A DNA stretch of 64,000 nt from JBMNMU01 sp050953505 (GTDB lineage: Bacteria; Bacillota; Clostridia; Peptostreptococcales; Anaerovoracaceae): the NCBI GenBank assembly GCA_050953505.1, contig JBMNMU010000001.1:1922001-1986000 (forward strand), given 5' to 3'. Shown piece by piece: positions 8,750 through 17,109 of the stretch. The notes beneath the pieces were generated by a model that did not search any database, had not been told where the DNA came from, and worked only from the letters and a program-made list of their open reading frames with translations. The translations under genes and the position numbers were made by a program. Within the stretch, counting starts at the first letter, position 1. Each line of letters opens with the position of its first letter.

Positions 8750-8850
8750 CACCAGACCTAGAGATGATTGGCCGTGGCTTTGGGGTTTAATAGGCCACTA
8801 GACCGTAATAGGCCACTAGACCGAGGGATGATTGGCCGTGGCTTTGGGGT
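8750..8850. repeat. Interspersed palindromic element, reverse-oriented copies
   Basis: Two matches to the AGAGATGATTGGCCGTGGC core plus a partial AGGCCACTAGACCG duplicate fill the gap between two genes. Its right edge provides sequence next to the stop of the DUF1284 gene and its left edge adjoins the ribosome binding site of the di-iron protein gene. Confidence 0.88.
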
Positions 8851-9240
8851 TTAATAGTTCCTTCCTAAATCCTGTAGGCAAAGGTCAATCCAGCTACAGT
8901 TTGTACATATTTTCCCCAATTGGTCTTTTTCAATAATGGACTCTTTGACCTTCTTTTTAAAAGCTGCCCAGCTGATCTCTTGGTTTTCTTTTAATCCACA
9001 AAATTTCAAACAATATTTATCATAGCTTAATACATTCTGTCCTGACTGACAGTTGCCTGTTTCATTATAGGGGCATTTACTGCATATAATGTCTGTATGA
9101 CATACCAGCTTTATGATTTGGTCTTGGGATTCTTCTAGCCTGGTAATCACTTGTTTCATGTTTTCTGTAAATTCACCATTATATCCATGCCCTGAAAACT
9201 GTCCGATACACATCCCGTGGTGAGGTCGTAATTCTATCAT
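8851..9240 (-). CDS. DUF1284 family Cys-rich protein
   Basis: 129 residues starting MIELRPHHGMCIGQFSGHGY, the characteristic opening of DUF1284 proteins. It contains about twelve cysteines arranged as CSKCPYNETGNC, a KYCLKFCGL segment and a C-terminal CTNCSWIDLC, suggesting bound Fe-S clusters or zinc. The function of the family is unknown to me; members are small cytoplasmic proteins of anaerobes. It is followed at its 3' end by interspersed repeat copies, and the next gene on the same strand is the di-iron protein about 115 bp away, so a shared transcript is possible but not shown. Confidence 0.8.
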   Translation of the reverse strand: MIELRPHHGMCIGQFSGHGYNGEFTENMKQVITRLEESQDQIIKLVCHTDIICSKCPYNETGNCQSGQNVLSYDKYCLKFCGLKENQEISWAAFKKKVKESIIEKDQLGKICTNCSWIDLCLQDLGRNY

Positions 9241-9379
9241 TATATATCTCCATAAATTATTATCAGGCGAGAATTTCTAATTCCATTGACTATTTGGCTG
9301 CTTGTCACCTAGCTTTATTTATTATAACATAAGGCATATTTTGGTTACATTACAATAAAAATATATTTCTGCAATATGT

Positions 9380-9459
9380 GCCAGCCACGGCCAATCATCT
9401 CTCGGTCTGTGGCAGATTTCTCAGCCACGGCCAATCATCTCTCGGTCTAGTGGCTGGCT
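9380..9459. repeat. Interspersed palindromic element, two direct copies
   Basis: Two tandem copies of the GCCACGGCCAATCAT...CGGTCT sequence, the second ending TAGTGGCTGGC. It lies immediately upstream of the glycerophosphodiesterase gene, whose AGGAG ribosome binding site starts within a few bases of the repeat end. Confidence 0.9.
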
Positions 9460-9472
9460 AGGAGAATAACCC

Positions 9473-10201
9473 ATGTCAAATTTAATGAAAACTTGGCTTG
9501 CTACTACCCCTATCGCTCATAGAGGTCTCCATGATATGAATGGGAAGATCCCTGAAAACTCCATACCTGCTTTTCAGGCTGCCATAGAACAGGGCTACCC
9601 TATAGAGCTGGATATTCAGCTATGCGCAGACGATATCATAGTAGTTTTTCACGATTATAATATAGAGCGCATGACGGGGCAAAACAAAATGATGAAGGAT
9701 GTCTATTCAAAGGAATTACCATCCCTTCTGCTTGCAAATACCACTTACACTATACCTACGCTGGACCAGGTTCTAGAGCTCGTTGCCGGCCAAGTTCCTC
9801 TTTTAATTGAGATTAAAAATGAAGGTGGGGCCGGAAAATTAGAGCGCATATTATGTGCACGTTTAAAAAGCTATCACGGCAAATTTGCGATTCAGTCCTT
9901 TAATCCCCTATCCATTTTGGCCGTTAAGAAGTATTGCCCTAATATTATTATCGGACAGCTATCAAAAAATTTTAAAGATAAATGCTTTATAAAGAATATG
10001 ATTCTTACAAATTGCTGGTTGAATTGGCTTACAAATCCAGATTTTATTGCCTACAAGATTGGAGATTTGCCCAGCAAGGTAGTCCATAAGGCGAAGTCAA
10101 AAGGGACCCTAGTACTCGGCTGGACCGTTAAAAATGAGAAGGACCGAGAAATTGCAGAGAAATATTGCGATAACTACATTTTTGAAAACATCAGGCCTTA
10201 G
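9473..10201 (+). CDS. Glycerophosphodiester phosphodiesterase
   Basis: 242 residues of a single GDPD domain. The motif IAHRGLHDMNGKIPENS includes the catalytic His and the Glu/Asn metal contact, followed by ELDIQLCADDIIVVFHD with the second catalytic His. The conserved LLIEIKNE strand and the C-terminal GWTVKNEKDRE segment are present. It hydrolyses glycerophosphodiesters to sn-glycerol-3-phosphate and an alcohol. There is no signal peptide, so it acts in the cytoplasm. The ATG has AGGAG nine bases upstream. It stands alone between repeat sequence and the convergent riboflavin operon. Confidence 0.92.
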   Translation: MSNLMKTWLATTPIAHRGLHDMNGKIPENSIPAFQAAIEQGYPIELDIQLCADDIIVVFHDYNIERMTGQNKMMKDVYSKELPSLLLANTTYTIPTLDQVLELVAGQVPLLIEIKNEGGAGKLERILCARLKSYHGKFAIQSFNPLSILAVKKYCPNIIIGQLSKNFKDKCFIKNMILTNCWLNWLTNPDFIAYKIGDLPSKVVHKAKSKGTLVLGWTVKNEKDREIAEKYCDNYIFENIRP

Positions 10202-10221
10202 GGGAACCCTCCCGTTCCCCT
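10200..10221. terminator. Hairpin between convergent genes
   Basis: AGGGGAAC and GTTCCCCT form a perfect 8-bp stem with a CCTCCC loop, right at the stop of the glycerophosphodiesterase gene. There is no good T tract on either strand, so its terminator role is tentative. Confidence 0.4.
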
Positions 10222-10236
10222 GCCTCGTCTTTCGAA

Positions 10237-10725
10237 TTATTTTCCTAAATTATCTTCTTGCGCCTCCATCTCCCTTATTAGGTTAACCATCTCAATGGCT
10301 CCTGTGGCACAGTCAAAGCCTTTGTTACCTACCTTACTTCCTGCCCGCTCTATGGCCTGCTCCAGATTTTCTGTAGTGAGAACACCAAACATAACAGGAA
10401 TATCGCTATTCAGAGATATATGTGCAATTCCTTTAGACACTTCGCTACACACATAGTCGTAATGAGTGGTACTCCCCCGAATTACAGCGCCAAGACAAAT
10501 GACTGCGTCGTACCTGCCACTTTCAGCCATTTTAGATGCAATGAGAGGAATTTCAAAAGCCCCAGGCACCCATGCAATTTCAATATTTTCTTCATTCACA
10601 TCATGACGCTTTAACCCATCTAGGGCACCGCCCAACAGCTTTGATGTGATAAATTCATTAAAACGTGCGGCTACAATACCTACCTTGATTTCCTTTGATA
10701 CTAATTTTCCTTCATATATTTTCAT
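10237..10725 (-). CDS. ribH: 6,7-dimethyl-8-ribityllumazine synthase
   Basis: 162 residues, full length for the family. Typical segments: GIVAARFNEFITSKLL near the N-terminus, WVPGAFEIP, the GAVIRGSTTHYDYVCSEV loop that binds phosphate and substrate, PVMFGVLTTE and the C-terminal GNKGFDCATGAIEM. It condenses the butanone phosphate made by RibB with the ribityl-aminouracil derived from RibD. The start has GGAGG at good spacing, and the ancestral ribBA stop at 10738 would have overlapped that site, showing the original operon structure. It appears to be the only undamaged gene of this riboflavin operon; the upstream steps look broken here. Confidence 0.95.
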   Translation of the reverse strand: MKIYEGKLVSKEIKVGIVAARFNEFITSKLLGGALDGLKRHDVNEENIEIAWVPGAFEIPLIASKMAESGRYDAVICLGAVIRGSTTHYDYVCSEVSKGIAHISLNSDIPVMFGVLTTENLEQAIERAGSKVGNKGFDCATGAIEMVNLIREMEAQEDNLGK

Positions 10726-10737
10726 GATACATACCTC

Positions 10738-11935
10738 CTAAATAAGATTGTAGTTTAAAATGTGACCCATTTTTTCCTGCTTGGTTCTAAGGTAAAACTC
10801 ATCGTGTTCCGTAGCCTCCATCTGGATTGGAATACGCTCCACGATTTCCATTCCAAAGTCGGCGAGCTGATGGATTATTAGTGAGAAGTCTCAGGGTTTT
10901 TACACCTAGCTCTCGCAAAATCTGAGCACCAATAAAATATTCCCGTTGGTCTCCTTGAAAACCTAGGGCCAGATTCGCTTCCAGGGTGTCCATCCCTTGA
11001 TCCTGCAGCTTGTAGGCCCGAAGCTTATTAATTAGCCCGATACCCCGGCCTTCCTGACGCATATAAAGGAGAATCCCACGGCCTTCCCCTTCAATCTGAG
11101 CCATAGCGGTGGAGAGCTGCTCTCCGCAATCGCAGCGAGTAGAACCAAAAGCATCGCCAGTCAAGCATTCTGAATGCACTCGGCACAAAATACTTTCACC
11201 CTCCCCAATATTCCCCTTCACTAGAGCGATATGGTGTTCACCGTTGAGTTTGTTTATATATCCGTACATTTTAAATTCCCCATACCGGGTGGGAAGATCT
11301 ACACAAGCAACTCGTTCCACTAGCTGCTCTTTCCTTTTTCGATATTCCTGCAAGCTTTTAATGGTAATGAATTTCATGTTCCACTTTTGCGCCAATTGTA
11401 TTAGTTCCGGTGTACGCATCATGGTGCCATCTTCTTGCATGATCTCGCAGCAAAGTCCACATTCCTTTAAGCCTGCCAGTCGCATGAGATCCACTGTAGC
11501 TTCTGTATGGCCGTTACGCTCTAGAACTCCGTTTTTCTTTCCCGCGAGAGGAAACATATGTCCTGGACGTCGAAAATCTTCCGGCCTCGCATCATCCTCT
11601 ACGCATTTTAGCGCTGTTATACTACGCTCTGCAGCAGAAATACCAGTGGTGGTATCTACATGATCGATGGACACAGTGAAGGCAGTTTCGTGACTATCTG
11701 TATTATCCGTGACCATCTGGGGGAATTGTAATTTCTCGCAAAGCTCCTTACTCATGGGCATGCAAATCAACCCCTTGCCATGTGTAGCCATAAAATTAAC
11801 GTTTTCTGTAGTAGCAAATTCCGCCGCACAGACGAAATCACCTTCATTCTCCCTATCCTCATCATCTGTTACTAAAATGATCTTGCCTTGCCTTAAATCC
11901 TCTAAAGCCTCTTCGATTGTGTTAAATTGAAACAT
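10738..11935 (-). pseudogene. ribBA: Bifunctional DHBP synthase/GTP cyclohydrolase II, frameshifted near the 3' end
   Basis: The DHBP synthase half is intact (DDEDRENEGDF, the RPGHMFPL segment, HTEATVDLMRLAG). The cyclohydrolase half keeps its zinc cysteines (SECLTGDAFGSTRCDCG) and RQEGRGIGL. At LLTNNP the frame is lost: the open frame runs into SARRLWNGNRGAYSNP and stops at 10799. One frame over, sequence from about 10870 resumes the expected tail DFGMEIVERIPIQMEATEH and continues to a stop at 10738 just before ribH. Family spacing between NNP and the (Y/F)G pair is about eight residues; here too few bases remain, so a deletion of about 11 nt (2 modulo 3) fits better than an insertion. DHBP synthase could still work; cyclohydrolase II probably does not. 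An assembly error is the alternative. Confidence 0.85.
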
Positions 11936-12031
11936 TGTACCCTCCTTAACCGAAAATTTCTATCAATAAAAATCGTTGAAATTCTATATAAATTCTTCCT
12001 TACTAAACACTTATTTGTTTTGGTCAAAATA

Positions 12032-12637
12032 TTAATAGCTGTATTTTGTAAGAAAATCAGCTGTTATTTTATTCAAATCCATTCCCATCAACCGCTCTAC
12101 ATATTTACCGATACAATCGTTTTCTAAATTCACCATGTCTCCAACTTTTTTATCGGATAAGATAGTCATTTTTGCGGTATGGGGTATGACTGAAACACTG
12201 AAATTATCCTTTTCTAACTTAGCCACGGTCAAGCTAATGCCGTCTATAGCGACGGAGCCTTTTTCGATGATATACCGTAGCAATTTCTCACTAGTTTTAA
12301 TGGTGTACCAGATAGCATTATCCTCCTTTCTGATGGCCGATATAATGCCGGTTCCATCAATATGGCCGCTGACAATGTGCCCACCAAATCGACCATTTAC
12401 CGGCACGGCTCTTTCTAGGTTCACCTTACTGCTGATGCCCAAGCTTCCTAGAGAAGAACGATCCAGGGTTTCATACATAACATCTGCGCTAAACTCATTT
12501 TCAGTAAAGGAAGTAACAGTCAAACAAACACCATTCACCGAAATGCTATCACCCAGACGGATATCCTTCATGATTACATGTGCTCGGATAGAAAGTTGAC
12601 ATGATTTAGCCCCTCGACGAATATTTTTAATGTGCGT
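12032..12637 (-). pseudogene. ribE: Riboflavin synthase alpha chain, N-terminally truncated
   Basis: The frame open from 12637 encodes IKNIRRGAKSCQLSIRAHV followed by a good riboflavin synthase: LGDSISVNGVCLTV, the RSSLG segment, GGHIVSGHIDGTG and IDGISLTVAKL. Both internal lumazine-binding repeats are present. The universally conserved start (MFTGIIEE-like, about ten residues, contributing to the active site) is missing, and an in-frame stop lies at 12638-12640. The first ATG left is at 12571, deep inside the domain. The lost segment adjoins the truncated end of ribD, so one deletion removed the 3' part of ribD and the 5' end of ribE. Residual activity is unlikely. Confidence 0.85.
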
Positions 12638-13319
12638 TTATAGGTGTTCTCAGCCTCGTGTCACAGATGATCCGTAGTGGATTTTTCCCACCTTCCATAC
12701 GGCAGGTCAATAGAGGATTATCCGCCAAAACTGTACCCACACCAACCATTATTCCTGAATAACGATGCCGATCTTCATGGACACGCTGACGGGCAGCTTC
12801 TCCGGTGATCCATTTGGATTCTCCAGTGTATGTGGCGATTTTCCCGTCCATGGTCATGGCATATTTCATAATCACATATGGTTTTTTTCTTTGAATATAG
12901 TGGAAGAACACCTGATTCAGCTTGTCACATTCCTCCTTTAAAACTCCCTCTACCACTTCTATCCCGTGCCTTCTCATGATGGCCACCCCCTTTCCCCGAA
13001 CCAATGGATTGGGATCTGAGGAGCCAATCACCACACGCTTGATACCGCTTTCTATGATGGCATCGGTGCAGGGCGGGTTTGTTCCATGGTGGCAACAGGG
13101 CTCTAAAGTTGCATAAAGTGTCGCTCCTTTAGGGGATTTTATACAGCTGGCAATGGCGTTCCGTTCCGCATGGGCCTTGCCGTATTTTTCATGAAACCTC
13201 CTTCCTATAATTTCCCCATCCTTCACGATGACCGCACCAACCAGGGGATTTGGATTTACCCAGCCACATCCCTTTTCAGCAAGCTGCAGCGCAATTCTCA
13301 TATAATTTGCATCTTTCAT
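12627..13319 (-). pseudogene. ribD: Riboflavin biosynthesis deaminase/reductase, C-terminally truncated
   Basis: 230 residues against a usual length near 365. The deaminase domain is complete: HAERNAI zinc/catalytic motif and LEPCCHHGTNPPC. The reductase domain begins normally (MKYAMTMDGKIAT, SKWITGEAAR, MVGVGTVLADNP) but ends abruptly after IICDTRLRTP, where about 125 residues are missing and sequence passes directly into riboflavin synthase. The start at 13319 has GGAG upstream; an in-frame ATG at 13361 falls inside the leader terminator hairpin and is rejected. Deaminase activity may survive, but reduction of the ribosylamino intermediate should be lost. The gene follows an intact FMN riboswitch. 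Confidence 0.85.
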
Positions 13320-13345
13320 TGCTTCACTCCAAATTATCCATAAAT

Positions 13346-13380
13346 TAAAAAAATGCCTCAAACAACATGTTCAAGGCATC
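13346..13380 (-). terminator. Leader terminator hairpin just before ribD
   Basis: Minus strand: ATGCCT pairs with AGGCAT across a 15-nt loop, followed by seven T residues. It lies between the riboswitch terminator and the ribD start, so it is a second attenuation point. Confidence 0.6.
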
Positions 13381-13445
13381 CGATGTTTAAAAGGAAAGAT
13401 TCTTCAATGTAAATTAAAAAAACGTATCCTTTTCCTCTTTGATTT

Positions 13446-13481
13446 AAATAAAAAACTCTGAAACAAAAATTCATTTCAGAG
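13446..13481 (-). terminator. FMN riboswitch expression-platform terminator
   Basis: Minus strand: CTCTGAAA pairs with TTTCAGAG and is followed by TTTTTTATTT. It lies about 40 bp downstream of the FMN aptamer, as expected for transcriptional attenuation. Confidence 0.8.
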
Positions 13482-13519
13482 CAAAATCACAGATTTATGC
13501 AGAAAAACTGCAGCTATTC

Positions 13520-13626
13520 ATCTTCTTTCATCCAGACTTTACTGTCGGCTTCGGAATTACACCGAATCATGCCTTGCGGCTCGTGGGCTATACCACCGGT
13601 AGGGAGTTACACCCTGCCCTGAAGAT
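13520..13626 (-). promoter_or_regulatory. FMN riboswitch (RFN element)
   Basis: The minus strand carries the conserved RFN core: ATCTTCAGGGCAGGGT at the 5' side, CCGGTGG, AGCCCACGAGCC, GATTCGGTGTAATTCCGA and finally CCGACAGTAAAGTCTGGATG with a closing GAAGAT. It is followed by a terminator and the rib operon. FMN binding should terminate transcription. All conserved segments look intact although the genes behind it are damaged. Confidence 0.97.
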
Positions 13627-13644
13627 ATTATTCAATTGAGTACT

Positions 13645-13672
13645 ATTGTACACGCACTCTTTTATTTGTCAA
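13645..13672 (-). promoter_or_regulatory. Sigma-A promoter of the riboflavin operon
   Basis: Minus strand TTGACA, 16-bp spacer, TACAAT, ending about 20 bp before the FMN aptamer. It is close to consensus. Confidence 0.7.
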
Positions 13673-13960
13673 TAGGGAAAATTCATAGCTTCCTATGTGG
13701 ATGTGTAGGTTAGTGGGAAGATAAATAGAAAATCAGAGATGTACAGTATTCGGCATGGGTTCATTGAGAGAATTTCCAACTATAGCTAATGGAATGGATT
13801 TTGTCTTTTGATACAAATGAAAAAACTAGGCACTATATGGCCATGGGTAAAATATAATGAAGAGGGTAGTATTATTACTAGAAGTATTTCAAATTGTATT
13901 AGCTGTGAAAAGTATTTTGGCACCTATATAAAGTAAATTGTTTTATTGGAGGTGAAAAAA

Positions 13961-14368
13961 ATGTTAGAACACAAGATTTCTGAAGGCCTTTCTGCAACCT
14001 TTAAAAAAGAGTTGTCCTTCTCTGCCTCGCCCGTGGCTGAAGAGTTAAGTTATCTCCTCACAACACCCCAGATTGTCGAGGTGGTCATAGAAGCATCCGC
14101 AAAATTGCTAGACCCTCTAGTGCCTAGTGGGTACATAACTATTGGTAAATATTTAGAAATCTCACATGATCAGCCAACCTTGGTCTTAGAGGGTGGGCCA
14201 GTGACAGTTAACTTGTTTGTCATGAAAATCGAAAATAATAAGATTATTTTGGACGTAAAATGCTACGATGACATTGGTTTAATTGCCAAGGGAAAATATG
14301 AAAGAGCCATTGTTGATGTGGAAAAATTAAGAGCGGCCACTTATAAACGTGCAGAAAGCATCTTATAA
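13961..14368 (+). CDS. Hotdog-fold thioesterase-like protein (FlK-like)
   Basis: 135 residues. The pattern resembles the fluoroacetyl-CoA thioesterase-like group of hotdog proteins: an N-terminal amphipathic stretch, TPQIVEVVIEASAKLLDPLVPSG around the central helix, the ISHDQPTLVLEG strand and a KGKYERAIVDVEKL C-terminus. Members act on small acyl-CoAs or bind them; the substrate cannot be told. The ATG at 13961 follows a strong GGAGGTG; the open frame extends to a TTG further upstream that would itself overlap the ribosome binding site. It is monocistronic, divergent from the riboflavin operon, with a perfect 10-bp hairpin downstream. Confidence 0.75.
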   Translation: MLEHKISEGLSATFKKELSFSASPVAEELSYLLTTPQIVEVVIEASAKLLDPLVPSGYITIGKYLEISHDQPTLVLEGGPVTVNLFVMKIENNKIILDVKCYDDIGLIAKGKYERAIVDVEKLRAATYKRAESIL

Positions 14369-14410
14369 GGGCTCCAGTTTGTTCAAGGTAAAGGTTTCAA
14401 AAACGGAGAA

Positions 14411-14450
14411 TCACAAAGGGTGCTACACTTCAAGGGTCTGCCCTTTGTGA
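14411..14450 (+). terminator. Hairpin after the hotdog gene
   Basis: TCACAAAGGG and CCCTTTGTGA form a perfect 10-bp stem with a 20-nt loop. No T tract follows, so termination is uncertain. Confidence 0.35.
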
Positions 14451-14584
14451 CTCATTCTAGTTCACTCACTATATAGATTCTACGTTCTAAAAAAATCTAA
14501 TATGGGGTGATTATAATTAAGAAAGTAATTCCAATTAACAATAATTATGTGAACTAGATCACTGAGTAATCAATAGGTTCTAGA

Positions 14585-14632
14585 AAGTATAAAAGGCTGT
14601 AGGTTCTTTGAAATATAGGGCCTACAGCCTTT
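14585..14632 (-). terminator. Terminator of the cstA-like gene
   Basis: AAAGGCTGTAGG pairs with CCTACAGCCTTT (12-bp stem); on the minus strand it is followed by TTATACTTT. It lies 35 bp beyond the cstA stop. Confidence 0.8.
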
Positions 14633-14666
14633 ATCACCTATTGGCAAAATAGTTTAGAAAACCATC

Positions 14667-16193
14667 TTAGTGAGGATCTATATCCATGAGCTCACTATTA
14701 CCCATGACCTTCCTTCTATAGCGAAGCATAGTAAATGCGTAAGCCAGTGCTAAGATAACACCTATAGCATAGGAGATGGTAATGGTACCCGGCTGGTTAA
14801 ATAGTCTAGCCTCAAGCCCAAATCCAATCTGGGCATTGGAAATATATGTCATGACAATAAATGTGTAGAAAATAGCGGGCACAAGTGTAATCCAGTAATT
14901 CTTGGTGTGCACCATCAGGTAAACTGTGATCATGGTCAGTGCGAATACAGCGACAAACTGGTTGGTAAATCCAAAATATCTCCAAAGGAGATTAAATCCG
15001 TTTGCGTTAGATTTCGCAAAGAACAATAGAAGAATCGCAGGGATAAAGATCGCTATAGTAATCTTTAGACGATTCGCCTTAGCCTGCTGGCTAATATTGA
15101 GGCGCTCTGCGATCATTAAACGCACCGCACGGAAGGCTGTGTCCCCAGATGTAATCGGAAGTATGATAACGCCCAGGATAGCCAAAATACCACCAAAGCT
15201 TCCCAAAAACTCTCTGGATATGATACCAACCATGCCGGTAGCACCCGTGTCAACTGGAATTCCCCTATTAAATAGAACCATAGCACCTGCTGCCCAGCAC
15301 ATGGCGATAAATCCTTCTAGAATCATCATCATGTAAAATGTGGTACGCCCTTCTTTTTCCCTCCGAACAGTTCTTGCGATAAGTGTGGTCTGGCTACCGT
15401 GAAAACCGGACATAATTCCACATGCTACTGTGATAAAGAAAATCGGAATAAACTGTAGTCCTAGCGGATGACCATTCACCGCAGCAGCATCACCAGTAAT
15501 CAATACTCCCGCTAAAGGATTCGCCATATCAAAATTCTTTAAATTTGCACCGCCATCCATTACAACGCCGAGAAATACACCCACTGCCGAGATAACTAGG
15601 ATAGCGCCAAAAACTGGATAAATACGACCGATGATCTTATCGATTGGAAAGAGCGTTGCAACCAAATAATAAATGAAAATCAAACCATAGACAATCCAGA
15701 TCACGGCTTGATCAGCTGATTTGTCCATCCCTAATATGTCACCTACAATCAAGTCTCCCGGTGTGTATACAAATACCACGCCGGTAAGTATCATAAGTAC
15801 CATAAGAATGACCAGGTATATGCTATGAACTTTGTTTCCTAGATACTTTCTCACCATGCCGGGCATCTGGGCACCATTATTTCGCATGGAAACCATTCCA
15901 CAGTAGTAGTCATGTGTTGCGCCTGCGATGACACAACCGATGGGAATTGTTAAAAAAGCGATAGGCCCGAAAAGGATACCTTGAATAGGACCGAGAATTG
16001 GCCCTGTTCCTGCCACGTTGAGAAGCTGAATCAGGGAGTTCTTCCATTTAGGCATTCCAACATAATCCACACCGTCAGCCATCTTAACCGCAGGTGTTTT
16101 TCTATCGTCTGGCTGAAATGACTTTTCTACAAATTTACTGTAGAAATATCCACCGATGAAAAGAATAATGACACCGATGATAAATGTAATCAT
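14667..16193 (-). CDS. cstA: CstA family carbon-starvation/peptide transporter
   Basis: 508 residues with about 13 hydrophobic segments. Family-specific motifs: GTGPILGPIQGILFGP, the GATHDYYCGMVSMRNNG loop, GFHGSQTTLIARTV and the TSGDTAFRAVRLMIAERL segment. CstA and its relatives import peptides or pyruvate during nutrient limitation. The length is that of the short clostridial form rather than the roughly 700-residue E. coli protein. The gene has its own terminator and stands alone. The substrate here is unknown; pyruvate or small peptides are both reasonable for an amino-acid-fermenting anaerobe. Confidence 0.9.
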   Translation of the reverse strand: MITFIIGVIILFIGGYFYSKFVEKSFQPDDRKTPAVKMADGVDYVGMPKWKNSLIQLLNVAGTGPILGPIQGILFGPIAFLTIPIGCVIAGATHDYYCGMVSMRNNGAQMPGMVRKYLGNKVHSIYLVILMVLMILTGVVFVYTPGDLIVGDILGMDKSADQAVIWIVYGLIFIYYLVATLFPIDKIIGRIYPVFGAILVISAVGVFLGVVMDGGANLKNFDMANPLAGVLITGDAAAVNGHPLGLQFIPIFFITVACGIMSGFHGSQTTLIARTVRREKEGRTTFYMMMILEGFIAMCWAAGAMVLFNRGIPVDTGATGMVGIISREFLGSFGGILAILGVIILPITSGDTAFRAVRLMIAERLNISQQAKANRLKITIAIFIPAILLLFFAKSNANGFNLLWRYFGFTNQFVAVFALTMITVYLMVHTKNYWITLVPAIFYTFIVMTYISNAQIGFGLEARLFNQPGTITISYAIGVILALAYAFTMLRYRRKVMGNSELMDIDPH

Positions 16194-16451
16194 GGTTTTC
16201 CTCCATAAAATAAATAATTAAGCATTACGCAAGATTTTAACAGTAACCTTTTTATTCCCAAGGATTGTCCCTTTTAAACCTGCTATTCACTTATTTTCTT
16301 TACCAATAATATTATGCCTGTAGCGACATCAAAATATTTACCCGTTAATTTCATCAGTATCCGCCTGGTCTCCCTTTTCTTACATGATTCATAGAATATA
16401 TTATTACTCTTTAGTGGAAGCAAAAGGAAATGATTAAAAGGAGATTTAACT

Positions 16452-17030
16452 ATGCGTAATAAGTGCGAAATTCCAAGAACGAAAAGCCCTATTACATTTG
16501 AACAAATGAGTATAATAATACATTCACAAAGGTTGTGGCAACAGCTTTCTTATTGGGTGAGGGCTTTGATTATTGCAACTCTTAGGGATCCAGCAAGGCA
16601 ACCATCGGTTTTAGATAGGTTATATACAGGAACTACAAGAGAATTTTATGATTATTTTAGATTGATGTACGGGGCCGAGGTTGCAGAACATCTATTACAA
16701 ATCATATCAGGCACTGTCGTTAATTTATTGAATGTTATAGAAGGCATAAAAAATAATAACCAAGATCAAGTCAATTCAAATACACTTAAATTGTACGAAA
16801 CAGCAGATGTGTTCTCTGCGTATTTACATGAATTAAATAGCCATTGGGAAGAACTCTTATGGAGAAACTACTTATATCAGTTTATTAGGTTAATATTAGA
16901 CCAAACAGTAACAATAGCTACTGAAAAATTTGATGACGAAATTGTCATAGCAGGAAGGATAGAAGACCTTACGGCTATCATGGGAAATTACATGGCTCAA
17001 GGCATAATAAGAAATTTACCAAGTCAATAA
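16452..17030 (+). CDS. Uncharacterised helical protein, single-module member of a local family
   Basis: 192 residues, predicted almost entirely helical and without membrane segments. The opening ITFEQMSIIIHSQRLWQQLS, followed by a WVRALI helix, a YGAEVAEHLLQ segment, LLWRNYLYQFIRL and a final MGNYMAQGI, matches each half of the 388-residue protein at 31008-32174 and the gene starting at 63861. I do not recognise a characterised function; some relatives carry an unrelated-looking enzyme name in databases, which I would not trust. An AAAAGGAG ribosome binding site precedes the ATG. It converges with the lgt-like gene, and a large palindromic element separates them. Confidence 0.75.
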   Translation: MRNKCEIPRTKSPITFEQMSIIIHSQRLWQQLSYWVRALIIATLRDPARQPSVLDRLYTGTTREFYDYFRLMYGAEVAEHLLQIISGTVVNLLNVIEGIKNNNQDQVNSNTLKLYETADVFSAYLHELNSHWEELLWRNYLYQFIRLILDQTVTIATEKFDDEIVIAGRIEDLTAIMGNYMAQGIIRNLPSQ

Positions 17031-17044
17031 TACCCGGCCAGACG

Positions 17045-17109
17045 GCCATAGACCGAGAGATGAATGGCTGTGGCTGGATGCCACGGCCATTCATCTCTCG
17101 GTCTATGGC
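17045..17109. repeat. Complete interspersed palindromic element (hairpin form)
   Basis: Two 30-nt arms, GCCATAGACCGAGAGATGAA... and its reverse complement, with a TGGAT centre and a single mismatch. It sits between convergent genes and its right arm contains the stop codon of the lgt-like gene (CTA at 17103-17105 on the plus strand). It can form a very stable hairpin and may terminate transcription from both sides. Confidence 0.93.

Noticed and set aside
11109..11663. 184-codon plus-strand ORF inside ribBA
   Set aside because: Shadow of the RibBA reading frame.
13319..13361. Upstream ATG for ribD
   Set aside because: It lies within the attenuator stem and T tract; the downstream ATG has a proper ribosome binding site.
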